Below, one piece after another: positions 1 through 7,912 of a stretch of 58,296 nucleotides of DNA; the stretch's first letter is position 1; each line of letters opens with the position of its first letter. The notes below the pieces were generated by a model. That model did not search any database. It saw only the letters and a program-made list of their open reading frames with translations, and was not told where the DNA came from. The DNA is from an uncultured Pseudomonadota bacterium (GTDB lineage: Bacteria; Myxococcota_A; UBA796; SXON01): the NCBI GenBank assembly GCA_903900265.1, contig CAIUMM010000182.1:1-58296 (forward strand), in the 5' to 3' direction. The position numbers and the translations under genes were made by a program.

Positions 1-78
1 ACTGGAGTCCGCTCGCGCGCGACGGATTTCGCGTGAAACGGGGTGGGAAGCCCTGCCTCGGCGCGCTAAGCGCCCGCC
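1..78. other. leader upstream of lysS, no gene recognised
   Basis: These bases lie between the window edge and the lysS start. Two plus-strand frames stay open through most of the stretch, so the tail of an upstream gene cannot be excluded, but the residues are too few to recognise. No clear promoter or ribosome-binding site is visible. Confidence 0.3.
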
Positions 79-1641
79 ATGTACGAGTTCGACCCCACCC
101 GAATCGCCAAGGCCCAAGCGCTCGCTTCCGAAGGCATCGCCCCGTATCCGGCCGGATTGGCCGTCACCCACACCGCCGCTGAACTGCGGGCGTGTGTGGC
201 TGATTTTGAGCTGCGCATGCGCGAAGAGCAGGGGCTTGCTCCGGACGTCGTGGTCGACCTCGCCCCGCTGGGGCGAGACTTCGTTTTTGGCGGCCGCCTG
301 ATGTTCAAGAACGAGATGGGCAAAGCCGGCTTTGGCCGCGTGCTCGATCGTTCCGACCGCATGCAGGTCTACGTCAAGCGCGACGACGTCGGGGATGACG
401 CGTTCGCCGTCTGGAAAAAGCTCGATCTGGGCGACATTGTTTGGGTTCGAGGCAGCCTGATGCGCACCCGCACCGGTGAGCTCTCCGTGCACGTGTGGGA
501 GCTGCGGCTGGCAACGAAGTGTGTGCGCTCGCTCCCCGACAAGTTTCACGGCATGTCCGACCCCGAGGCGCGCCAGCGCCAGCGCTACGTCGATCTGTTC
601 GTGAACGACGACAGCCGCGATGTATTCCTGAAGCGGTCCCGTATCGTCAGCTATATCCGTAGGTTTTTTGAGGACCGCGCGTTCATCGAGGTCGAGACCC
701 CGATGATGCACGTGATCCCGGGCGGCGCCACCGCGCGCCCGTTCGTCACCCATCACAACGCGCTGGACTTGGAGCTCTACCTCCGCGTGGCGCCCGAGCT
801 GTACCTGAAGCGGCTCGTGGTCGGCGGCATGGAGCGCGTGTTCGAGATCAACCGAAACTTCCGCAACGAAGGCATCGATCAGACGCACAACCCCGAGTTT
901 ACGATGCTCGAGTTCTACCAGGCGTGGCAGACCTGGGAGGGCCTGATCGCGCTCACCGAGTCGATGATCGCCGGCTTGGTCGCCCAGTTGTTCGAGTCCC
1001 CCTTGGTCGCCTACGGGGCGCACACCATCGACTTCTCCGGGCCGTTTCGGCGCGCTCGGTATGCGGAGCTGGTCGCGGGCGCGTTGGGCATCGACGAGGC
1101 GGACGCGCGGTCGCTTCCGGCGATCGAAGCCGCGTACAAGCGCAAGCACCCGGCTTGGCAGGCGGAGAACCTGCCCACGACGCTCGGAAAGTGGTGGGAG
1201 AAGATCTTTGACATCGACGTCGAGAAAACGTTGATCAACCCCACGTTCGTGACGCACTTCCCGATCGAGATCTCGCCGCTCGCGCGCCGGAATGACGCCG
1301 ACCCCGAGCTCGCTGACCGCTTTGAGCTGTTCATCGCCGGGCGCGAGATCGCGAACGGCTTCAACGAGCTCAATGATCCTGTCGATCAGGCGGCGCGCTT
1401 CGAAGCTCAGGCACGCGCCAAGGCGGGCGGAGACGTCGAAGCGATGCACTTCGACGCGGACTACATCGACGCGCTCTGCTTCGGCTTGCCGCCCACGGCG
1501 GGCGAGGGGATCGGCATCGACCGCCTCGTCATGCTGTTGACCAACGCCCAGAGCATCCGCGACGTCATCCTGTTCCCCACGCGGCGTCCGGCGGCGAACA
1601 CGCTGGCCGAGCCCACAGAGTCGGGGTCGGATGCAGTTTGA
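79..1641 (+). CDS. lysS: lysine--tRNA ligase, class II
   Basis: The enzyme charges tRNA-Lys with lysine in the cytoplasm. The 520 residues have the normal family layout: an N-terminal OB-fold anticodon-binding domain (about residues 60-165) and a class II catalytic core. Motif 2 appears as FRNEGIDQTHNPEFTMLEF, and motif 3 near the C-terminus as GEGIGIDRLVMLLT followed by the IRDVILFP ending typical of LysS. The OB domain argues against the short paralogue EpmA. The ATG at 79 gives a natural N-terminus. The stop codon overlaps the lolC start by 11 bases, so lysS, lolC and lolD are probably one operon. Confidence 0.97.
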   Translation: MYEFDPTRIAKAQALASEGIAPYPAGLAVTHTAAELRACVADFELRMREEQGLAPDVVVDLAPLGRDFVFGGRLMFKNEMGKAGFGRVLDRSDRMQVYVKRDDVGDDAFAVWKKLDLGDIVWVRGSLMRTRTGELSVHVWELRLATKCVRSLPDKFHGMSDPEARQRQRYVDLFVNDDSRDVFLKRSRIVSYIRRFFEDRAFIEVETPMMHVIPGGATARPFVTHHNALDLELYLRVAPELYLKRLVVGGMERVFEINRNFRNEGIDQTHNPEFTMLEFYQAWQTWEGLIALTESMIAGLVAQLFESPLVAYGAHTIDFSGPFRRARYAELVAGALGIDEADARSLPAIEAAYKRKHPAWQAENLPTTLGKWWEKIFDIDVEKTLINPTFVTHFPIEISPLARRNDADPELADRFELFIAGREIANGFNELNDPVDQAARFEAQARAKAGGDVEAMHFDADYIDALCFGLPPTAGEGIGIDRLVMLLTNAQSIRDVILFPTRRPAANTLAEPTESGSDAV

Positions 1642-2935
1642 GCTGCTCGTCGCGTGGTCGCACCTGCGATCGCGTCGGCAGGACGTCGGCGTCAGCCTGA
1701 TCGCGGTGTTGTCGGTTTTGGGCATCACGCTTGGCGTGCAGATGCTCATCATCGTGTTGGCGGTCATGCAGGGCTTCGAGGGCGATCTTCGGGATAAGAT
1801 CCTCGGTTTCAACGCCCACGTCGTGGTGCTGTCCTACGAGGGCAACGTGCCGGACGCCGCGGCAGCGTTGAAGATCGTGCAGGACACGCCCGGCGTGGAG
1901 GCCGCGAGCCCGTTCGTGTTCAGCGAGGTCATGATGCGCTCGCAGTTCGCGACCGCCGGCGCGATCTTGAAGGGCATCGATCCGGTGACGACCCCGAAGG
2001 TCACCGATATCGTCTCCAGCATCAAGACCGGGCCTACCGGCGCACCGGGGAGCTTGGCCGAGAAGCAGCACATCCTCGACACCTTGCACGCGCCGCCCAT
2101 GGCGACGGCGCAGGACCTGACCGACGCCGAGCAATACCCGGGTATTTTGCTGGGCAGCGAGCTCGCCGATCAGCTGAAGGTCTACCCGGGCGACAAGATC
2201 TACGTGATCAACCCGTTGGGCGGCGGGGTGGGCGCGTTCGGCATGCCCATCGCCAAGACCACGACGTTTCGCCTCGCTGGCATCTTCTACACGGGGTTCT
2301 ACGAGTACGACACCAAGTGGTCGTACGTCACCATCCCGGACGCGCAGGCCTTCGCGGAGATCGGAAACAGCGTCACCGCGATCGAAGCGCGGGTCGCGGA
2401 AGATCGCATCTACGACGCCCCGACGATGGGCGCCGACATCGAATCCCGGCTTGGATACCCGTACTACTCGAAGAACTGGCTGACCGTCAACGCGTCGCTG
2501 TTCAGCGCGCTGAAGCTTGAAAAGTACGTCATGGGCTTGATCCTCGCGCAGATCATCACCGTCGCGGCGGTGGGCATCGTGACCAACTTGATCGTGATGG
2601 TGATCACCCGCGCCCGCGAGATCGCGATCTTGAAGGCCATCGGCGCGTCGGATCGCATGATCCGCACCATTTTCATGCTCGAAGGCAGCATCGTCGGGGT
2701 GGTTGGCACCGTGCTTGGGACGGTGCTTGGCTTGTTGGGCTGTGCGTTCCTGGATCAGTACAAGTTCCCGCTCGACACCAACGTGTACTACCTCGACTCG
2801 CTGCCGGTCGTCGTGGAGTGGCACAACGTGCTCGCGGTCGTGGTCGGGTCGCTGTTGATCTCGTTCTTGGCGACGATCTACCCGGCGTGGCGCGCGGCTC
2901 GCATCGATCCGGTCGAGGGCTTGCGCTATGAATGA
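1631..2935 (+). CDS. lolC: lipoprotein-releasing ABC transporter permease (LolC/LolE family)
   Basis: This is the inner-membrane permease that, with LolD, extracts mature lipoproteins from the inner membrane and hands them to LolA. The 434 residues show one N-terminal membrane helix (about 20-45), a large periplasmic domain, and three C-terminal helices (about 295-415) in the FtsX-like arrangement. The motif ITRAREIAILKAIGAS near residue 325 is the usual cytoplasmic coupling segment. Only one permease gene is present, so it may serve as both LolC and LolE. It overlaps lysS by 11 bases and lolD by 8. The many lipoproteins in this window are plausible cargo. Confidence 0.92.
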   Translation: MQFELLVAWSHLRSRRQDVGVSLIAVLSVLGITLGVQMLIIVLAVMQGFEGDLRDKILGFNAHVVVLSYEGNVPDAAAALKIVQDTPGVEAASPFVFSEVMMRSQFATAGAILKGIDPVTTPKVTDIVSSIKTGPTGAPGSLAEKQHILDTLHAPPMATAQDLTDAEQYPGILLGSELADQLKVYPGDKIYVINPLGGGVGAFGMPIAKTTTFRLAGIFYTGFYEYDTKWSYVTIPDAQAFAEIGNSVTAIEARVAEDRIYDAPTMGADIESRLGYPYYSKNWLTVNASLFSALKLEKYVMGLILAQIITVAAVGIVTNLIVMVITRAREIAILKAIGASDRMIRTIFMLEGSIVGVVGTVLGTVLGLLGCAFLDQYKFPLDTNVYYLDSLPVVVEWHNVLAVVVGSLLISFLATIYPAWRAARIDPVEGLRYE

Positions 2936-3629
2936 GTCTGGGTCCGCCCCTACCGGGTTCTCTGTTGAGGTTCATGGCCTTTGTCGTGCCTTTGTGAAGG
3001 GCGGGCAGCGCATCGAGGTGCTGCGCGGCGCCGAGATGACGGTGCATCCGGGAGAGGCCGTCGCGTTGGTCGGCCAGTCGGGTTCAGGAAAGTCGACGTT
3101 CTTGCACATGTTGGCCGCGTTGGAGCCGGCGACGGAAGGCGAGATCCGGGTCGATGGGCGTGCGCTCGCCGGCCGCACGCGTGCGGAGCTGGACGCATAC
3201 CGCAACCGGAACGTCGGTCTGGTGTTCCAGTTTCATCACCTGCTTCCGGATCAGACCGCGCTCGCGAACGTCGCGATGCCCGCGTTGATCGCGCGGTTGT
3301 CGGCGAAGGAGGCGGAAGCCCGCGCCACCGAGCTGCTCACGCGGGTTGGGCTGGAACGGCGGTTGACGCACCGACCGGGTGAGCTCTCTGGCGGCGAACA
3401 GCAGCGCGTGGCGATCGCCCGTGCGTTGATGATGCACCCGCGGTTGGTGCTCGCCGATGAGCCGACCGGCAACCTCGATCCGGCCACCGCGGGAGACGTG
3501 CTGGGCATCCTGCGCGAGATTCAGCGGGAGCGCGGCGTGACGATGATCGTCGTGACGCACGCCTTGGAGCTGGCGAGCCGCTTTGACCGCGTGCTCCGGT
3601 TGGTCGACGGTCGCTTCGTCCCCGCCTGA
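2928..3629 (+). CDS. lolD: lipoprotein-releasing ABC transporter ATP-binding protein
   Basis: This 233-residue ATPase powers lipoprotein release by the adjacent permease. Walker A is GQSGSGKS (residues 49-56), the Q-loop Gln is near 101, the signature is LSGGEQQR (153-160), Walker B is LVLADEPT (173-180), and a switch His lies in VVTHA near 209. Length and motifs fit LolD/MacB-type ATPases, and the overlap with lolC fixes the role. Its 3' end faces murJ only six bases away; a short imperfect inverted repeat spans about 3627-3646 and could stop transcription from both sides. Confidence 0.93.
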   Translation: MNESGSAPTGFSVEVHGLCRAFVKGGQRIEVLRGAEMTVHPGEAVALVGQSGSGKSTFLHMLAALEPATEGEIRVDGRALAGRTRAELDAYRNRNVGLVFQFHHLLPDQTALANVAMPALIARLSAKEAEARATELLTRVGLERRLTHRPGELSGGEQQRVAIARALMMHPRLVLADEPTGNLDPATAGDVLGILREIQRERGVTMIVVTHALELASRFDRVLRLVDGRFVPA

Positions 3630-3635
3630 GCCGGT

Positions 3636-5501
3636 TTAGCCGCTCAACGGGATGCGTGGACCGGCGATCGCGCCGGGGACCACGTTGTCGCCGTCGATGT
3701 GCCAGGCGTGCGCGCCGAGGAGCAACCCGACCACGCGCGGGGGGCGCCCCGGGCGCAGCACCACGGAGGCCGGGCCGGTCAAGCGCGTCGCGGTGGCTTC
3801 CGGCTGTTCAGCCTCGATCGCGACGAGCTCGCCATTTTGGCTGCGAAGCTGCCAGCACGTCGCGCCGACGATGTACACCCGATCGTCGGCCTCCACCACC
3901 GCGCTGTCCGCGTTCAAGCTGCGCAGCGCGGCTTCGGTGACCGCGCTAACCGTGGGGGGCAGCCCCGGATCGCGCCGAAGGCCGCGCAAGAAGCCGAGGC
4001 TCAACGCGCCGGTGGGAACCGCGACGGCGAGGTACGCGACCCCGGCGAGCGCGCAGCTCAGCACCACCGGCAGGTCCCGCGCCGCAAACGCGACCGCGCC
4101 CAGAACGCCGCTCGCGAGCACGATCTTCAGGTGTTGACGCAGTACCCCGCGACCGGCGATCGTCGCGCGCAGGCCCCACGCGAGGAACACGCACTCGCCG
4201 GTCACGGTGATCGCGTGCGAGAGCGGCAGCGCCTCTACGCCCAATCCGAAGCCGCGGGTGAGCAGCAGGATCGCGGGGAGCTTGGCGAGCATTGCGCCGA
4301 TGGAGAGGCGCATCGGGGTTTGGGGATTTCCCAGCGCATAGTAGAGCGGCACCGCGAGGCGATGGGTGCAGATGCCGAACACCGCGAGCGCGTACATTTG
4401 CAGCATGTTCGCGGTGTTCAACGTGTCGACCGTCGTGAACGCCCCCCGCTCAAACAGCAACGCGATCAGCGGGTGCGCGAGCACAAAGAACGCGACGGCG
4501 CAGGGCAGCACCAGCGCGGCGTTGAGCGTGAGCGCGCGCGCCACCTCGTCCCCAACTTGCTTTTGCTCGCCGCGCGCGACGTGCCGGCTCACCCCCGCGA
4601 GCGCGGTAGTCGCGACGCTTCCGCTGAACACCGCGAGCGGGATCTGCACGAGTCGAAAGCTCTTGATCAGCCAGGTGACCGGCCCGTCGCCGTAGTCGCT
4701 GGCCCATTGGTTTTCGACCACCAGATTGAACTGTACGGTGGAGATGCCGATGATCGCCGGCCCGAGGTACGCGAGCATGCGGCGCAGCCCGGGATGTCCC
4801 CCAAGCGTAGGCACAAAGCGAAAGCCCTCCCGCCACAGCGCCGGGGCGGTCAGCGCCAACTGCACAAAGCCAGACAGCGTCGTCGCGATCGCGACCGCGA
4901 CGATCGGCGGGAGGCCGGTCCACGCCGCGAAGCGGGACGACCCCAGCGCGCTCCCGATGATCAGCGCGTTGAAGGCGTTTTGTGCCATCGCCGGCCAGAA
5001 AAAGCGACCGCGCACGTTCAGCATCGCCGACGCAAAGCCCGCCAGCGACAACCCCACGAGGAACGGCGACATCCAGCGAGTCAGCGACACCGTCAGCGCG
5101 TACTTCTCCGGGTTGGCGGTGAACCCTTCCGCCATGCCGCGCACCAGCAACGGCGCGCCGAACCAGAACAGCAGCACGGTGCCGCCCAACACGCAGAGCA
5201 GCACGCCAAGCAGCGCGCTCGCGAGGCGCCACGCGCCTTCGATGCCCTCTTTCTCGGAGGCGTCTGAGAACGCGGGCACAAAGGCGTTCTGCAGGCTGCC
5301 TTCCGCGAGCAGCTCGCGCAGGAGCTGCGGGATGCGGATCGCCGCGTAGTACGCGTCGGTGGCGAGGCCAACGCCGAACACCGCCGACATCACCATCTCC
5401 GCGACCATGCCGGTCACGCGCCCTACCGCGTTCGCGACGCCGACCAGCGCCGTCGCGGCGCCCCGACGCCCACCCGATTCGGGGGTCACTTTGGCGCGCA
5501 T
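3636..5501 (-). CDS. murJ: lipid II flippase MurJ with C-terminal extension
   Basis: MurJ flips the peptidoglycan precursor lipid II across the inner membrane. The first ~505 residues are the MATE/MVF-type multi-helix core, including the conserved N-terminal stretch with D49, R56 and R62 (TDAYYAAIRIPQLLRELLAEG). Families usually end near 510-520 residues, but this protein has 621. The extra ~115 residues after the last helix are soluble and look beta-rich, with no motif I recognise. The start overlaps the end of the upstream gene by 16 bases, so the two are co-transcribed. Identification is firm; the tail is unexplained. Confidence 0.9.
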   Translation of the reverse strand: MRAKVTPESGGRRGAATALVGVANAVGRVTGMVAEMVMSAVFGVGLATDAYYAAIRIPQLLRELLAEGSLQNAFVPAFSDASEKEGIEGAWRLASALLGVLLCVLGGTVLLFWFGAPLLVRGMAEGFTANPEKYALTVSLTRWMSPFLVGLSLAGFASAMLNVRGRFFWPAMAQNAFNALIIGSALGSSRFAAWTGLPPIVAVAIATTLSGFVQLALTAPALWREGFRFVPTLGGHPGLRRMLAYLGPAIIGISTVQFNLVVENQWASDYGDGPVTWLIKSFRLVQIPLAVFSGSVATTALAGVSRHVARGEQKQVGDEVARALTLNAALVLPCAVAFFVLAHPLIALLFERGAFTTVDTLNTANMLQMYALAVFGICTHRLAVPLYYALGNPQTPMRLSIGAMLAKLPAILLLTRGFGLGVEALPLSHAITVTGECVFLAWGLRATIAGRGVLRQHLKIVLASGVLGAVAFAARDLPVVLSCALAGVAYLAVAVPTGALSLGFLRGLRRDPGLPPTVSAVTEAALRSLNADSAVVEADDRVYIVGATCWQLRSQNGELVAIEAEQPEATATRLTGPASVVLRPGRPPRVVGLLLGAHAWHIDGDNVVPGAIAGPRIPLSG

Positions 5502-6256
5502 GTCGCGCTCCGTGGGCGAAAACGCAGCGCGACGAGGGTAGCGGCGATGCCGAACACCACGGCGGCGCCCGCGTACACCCAGCGCGGGGTGCTCAGCGTG
5601 GTCAGGCCCCGAAGGCGCTCGGGGAGGGGAAAGTCGCCGTCTTTACGCTCCCAGTAGCCGGCGGGAGCCACGCTGACGGTGACGTCGCGGGCGTGCTCAT
5701 CCCGCGTCCACGCGCCGTGCGTGCTGCCGGTGAGCAATCCTGCGCTGCTCACACCCGCGAGCGAGGTGCGGGTCACGACGAGGTCGCCGGGGAGCGTGAC
5801 CTGTGTGGCGAAAAAGCATTGTTCATCGGGAAAGTTGCCGTTTACGAGGCTCAGCGTGCCGGTCCGACCAGGCAGCGTGGCTTGCAAGTCCAGCTTGAAT
5901 TCGAAGCCCGCTTCTCCGGTGCTCGCGGCGTGCGCGATGGGCACGGACTTCAGCTCCACGGGTGCGTCATTCCAGCGCGCCTTGATCGCTCCCGCAAGCT
6001 CAGCAAGGCGGTTCGCCGCGTAGGATTTGGACGCCGCGGGCGGGAGCGCGGCCACCTCGGTGAGCACGCGGCGCTCGGGCACCTCCGCTTTGTAGACCAC
6101 CTGCAGGTGTAGGTCGTCCGCGGCCGTGTCGGCGGGCGCCAGCTGGATCTCGAAGCGTTGGCCGAGGATCTCTGGCGCCGGGTGCGCTTCCGCGTGCGAC
6201 ACCACGCCGGGGTGGGCCAGCGCGAGCGTCAGGAAAAAGGGGACGGAGCCGAGCAC
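5486..6256 (-). CDS. predicted type I membrane protein of unknown function
   Basis: The 256 residues begin with a signal peptide (about 1-22, hydrophobic core SVPFFLTLALAHPG), continue as a soluble extracytoplasmic domain, and end with one membrane helix (about 225-245) and a basic tail, so most of the protein should face the periplasm. The soluble part has a weak look of the periplasmic domain found before HupE/UreJ-type metal permeases, but I see no metal-binding motif and do not rely on this. It overlaps murJ by 16 bases and is probably its operon partner. The 86-base gap on its 5' side is shared with the divergent gene at 6343. Confidence 0.6.
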   Translation of the reverse strand: MLGSVPFFLTLALAHPGVVSHAEAHPAPEILGQRFEIQLAPADTAADDLHLQVVYKAEVPERRVLTEVAALPPAASKSYAANRLAELAGAIKARWNDAPVELKSVPIAHAASTGEAGFEFKLDLQATLPGRTGTLSLVNGNFPDEQCFFATQVTLPGDLVVTRTSLAGVSSAGLLTGSTHGAWTRDEHARDVTVSVAPAGYWERKDGDFPLPERLRGLTTLSTPRWVYAGAAVVFGIAATLVALRFRPRSATCAPK

Positions 6257-6342
6257 GTTCCACCAGCGTGCGTGCGGGGTAGCCGGTTCCGCGGCGTCGA
6301 GCGAGGCCAGCGTGAATCCGTCTGCGCGATAGAGGGAGTTTG

Positions 6343-7011
6343 ATGCTTCAGCAGAACCTCTCGCCGCTCTCGCGTGCCTTGCTCATCGCCAGCTTCGTGA
6401 TCTACATCGCGCAGCTGCTCTCTGGCGGCGTGCTCGACGCGTTGCTGGTGTGGCAGCAGTTTGGGGCGGGCTTCCAACCTTGGCAGCCGCTGACGTCGTT
6501 CCTGCTGAGCGGCCCCGACCCGAGTCGGGCGATCTTCGGTTGGATCGGCATCTTCTTCTTCGTCGCCCCGGTGCAGTCGATCGTAGGAACCCGGAAGCTG
6601 GGCTACGCGATGCTGGCCACGTGGGCGGGGGTGGTGGTGTCCACCCTCGGCGCCCTGTCGCTGGGGCTGCCCTTCATGCCGTTTCTGGGCTCAGAGCCGC
6701 TGATCCTCGCGTTGTGCTGTCTTTTTGGGTTCTACATGCCCGGACAGAACATCCTGCTCGCCTTTGTGCTGCCGATCCGCGGCGTCTGGTTCGCGTGGGG
6801 CTCTGGCGTGTTTGCGCTGCTGTGGCTGGTTTACGCCCCCAGCAACTACACCTTTATGGATGTGGCGGCGTGGTGCGCGGCGTTCGTGTTCCAGTACGTC
6901 GATCAGGGTGGCCTCCGCCGGCTGCGCGTCAAGCAGCAGCGTCGCACGGTGGAACGTCGTTTTGCGGTGCATCAAGGCGGAAAGTCGTCGAGCACGAAGT
7001 GGGATAACTAA
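6343..7011 (+). CDS. rhomboid-like multi-pass membrane protein, probably not a protease
   Basis: The 222 residues form about six hydrophobic helices with a rhomboid/Derlin-like order: an amphipathic FQPWQPLTSFLL segment after helix 1 (like the WRxxT region of rhomboids), then closely packed helices and a basic C-terminal tail. The catalytic GxSG and the partner His are not visible (GSEP stands where Ser would be expected), so it is likely an inactive relative. I chose the ATG at 6343 over the TTG three bases upstream because a purine-rich AGAGGGAG lies 5-10 bases before it. The family call is tentative; the membrane topology is clear. Confidence 0.5.
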   Translation: MLQQNLSPLSRALLIASFVIYIAQLLSGGVLDALLVWQQFGAGFQPWQPLTSFLLSGPDPSRAIFGWIGIFFFVAPVQSIVGTRKLGYAMLATWAGVVVSTLGALSLGLPFMPFLGSEPLILALCCLFGFYMPGQNILLAFVLPIRGVWFAWGSGVFALLWLVYAPSNYTFMDVAAWCAAFVFQYVDQGGLRRLRVKQQRRTVERRFAVHQGGKSSSTKWDN

Positions 7012-7051
7012 CTGATTCTTTAGGCGCGGCGCTGGCCGCGAAGGAGCTCTT

Positions 7052-7897
7052 GTGGCAGGACGTCTGGAAGGGAAGGTGGTGTTGATCACCGGTGCAAGCC
7101 GGGGAGTTGGCGAAGCGTGTGCGGTCGCGTGTGCCAAAGAAGGCGCGAAGCTGGTGCTGGCCGCCAAGACCATCGACCCCGATCCGCGGCTCCCCGGAAC
7201 GCTGCACGACACCGCGCGTGCGGTAGAAGCGGTGGGCGGCGAGGCGCTGATCGTGCAATTCGACGCCCGCGACGCGGAACAATGCACCGACGTCGTCGAG
7301 CGCGCCGTCGCGCACTTTGGGCGCCTCGATGTGTTGATCAACAACGCCGGAGCGATCTTTTGGGCGCCCGTCGCCGATTGGAACCAAAAGAAGTTTGATC
7401 TGGTGTTCGCGGTCAACGTGCGCGCCAGCTTCGCGCTCGCCCGCGCGGCGATCCCGCACCTCCGCAAGCAAGGCGGTCACGTGCTGATGATGTCGCCGCC
7501 GATCAACCCGCTCGCCTCGACCGGCAAGGGGCCGTACATGGTCTCTAAGATCGGCATGACCATGCTCGCGATGGCGATCGACGCCGAAGAAAAAGCGAAC
7601 GGCATCGCCGCGCACGCGCTGTGGCCGGTCACCGCCATCCGCACCGCCGCGACCGTCAACCTCGGCATGGGCGAAGACGCCGAATGGCGCACGCCCGACA
7701 TCCTCTCCGACGCGACCGTCGAGCTGTTGGCGCGGGATCCTCGTGCCAGCACGTTCCGGGCCTGGCTCGATGAAGAGGTGCTGCGCGAGGCGGGCGTCAC
7801 CGACTTCAGCCGCTACCGCTGTGATCCCGAGCATGAGCCTTCCTGCTTGTCGATCGAGATGGTCGATCCGGGTTGGACCGCGCGCAACGGTCGCTGA
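7052..7897 (+). CDS. SDR-family oxidoreductase, HSDL2-like
   Basis: This is a 281-residue short-chain dehydrogenase/reductase. The cofactor motif TGASRGVG is at residues 13-20, NNAG lies near 98, and the catalytic residues are S148, Y162 and K166 (YMVSK). The long form with a divergent C-terminus (DEEVLREAGVTDFSRYRCDP) resembles the hydroxysteroid dehydrogenase-like HSDL2 group, whose substrates are usually unknown. The start codon is GTG; the spaced AAGGAG nine bases upstream supports it. It follows the rhomboid-like gene by 40 bases and may be co-transcribed with it. It converges on the large repeat-protein gene. Confidence 0.85.
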   Translation: MAGRLEGKVVLITGASRGVGEACAVACAKEGAKLVLAAKTIDPDPRLPGTLHDTARAVEAVGGEALIVQFDARDAEQCTDVVERAVAHFGRLDVLINNAGAIFWAPVADWNQKKFDLVFAVNVRASFALARAAIPHLRKQGGHVLMMSPPINPLASTGKGPYMVSKIGMTMLAMAIDAEEKANGIAAHALWPVTAIRTAATVNLGMGEDAEWRTPDILSDATVELLARDPRASTFRAWLDEEVLREAGVTDFSRYRCDPEHEPSCLSIEMVDPGWTARNGR

Positions 7898-7912
7898 GCC
7901 GGGCGCGCGGAT

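Noticed and set aside
79..1641. EpmA (elongation factor P lysine ligase) as an alternative for lysS
   Set aside because: The N-terminal OB anticodon-binding domain is present, and EpmA lacks it.
1565..2824. 419-codon minus-strand frame opposite lolC
   Set aside because: Its composition (His/Arg/Asp rich, low hydrophobicity) is typical of antisense to a membrane-protein gene; lolC is fully supported by motifs.
3699..5267. 522-codon plus-strand frame opposite murJ
   Set aside because: It is rich in Arg/Gln/His with no domain; MurJ motifs on the other strand are clear.
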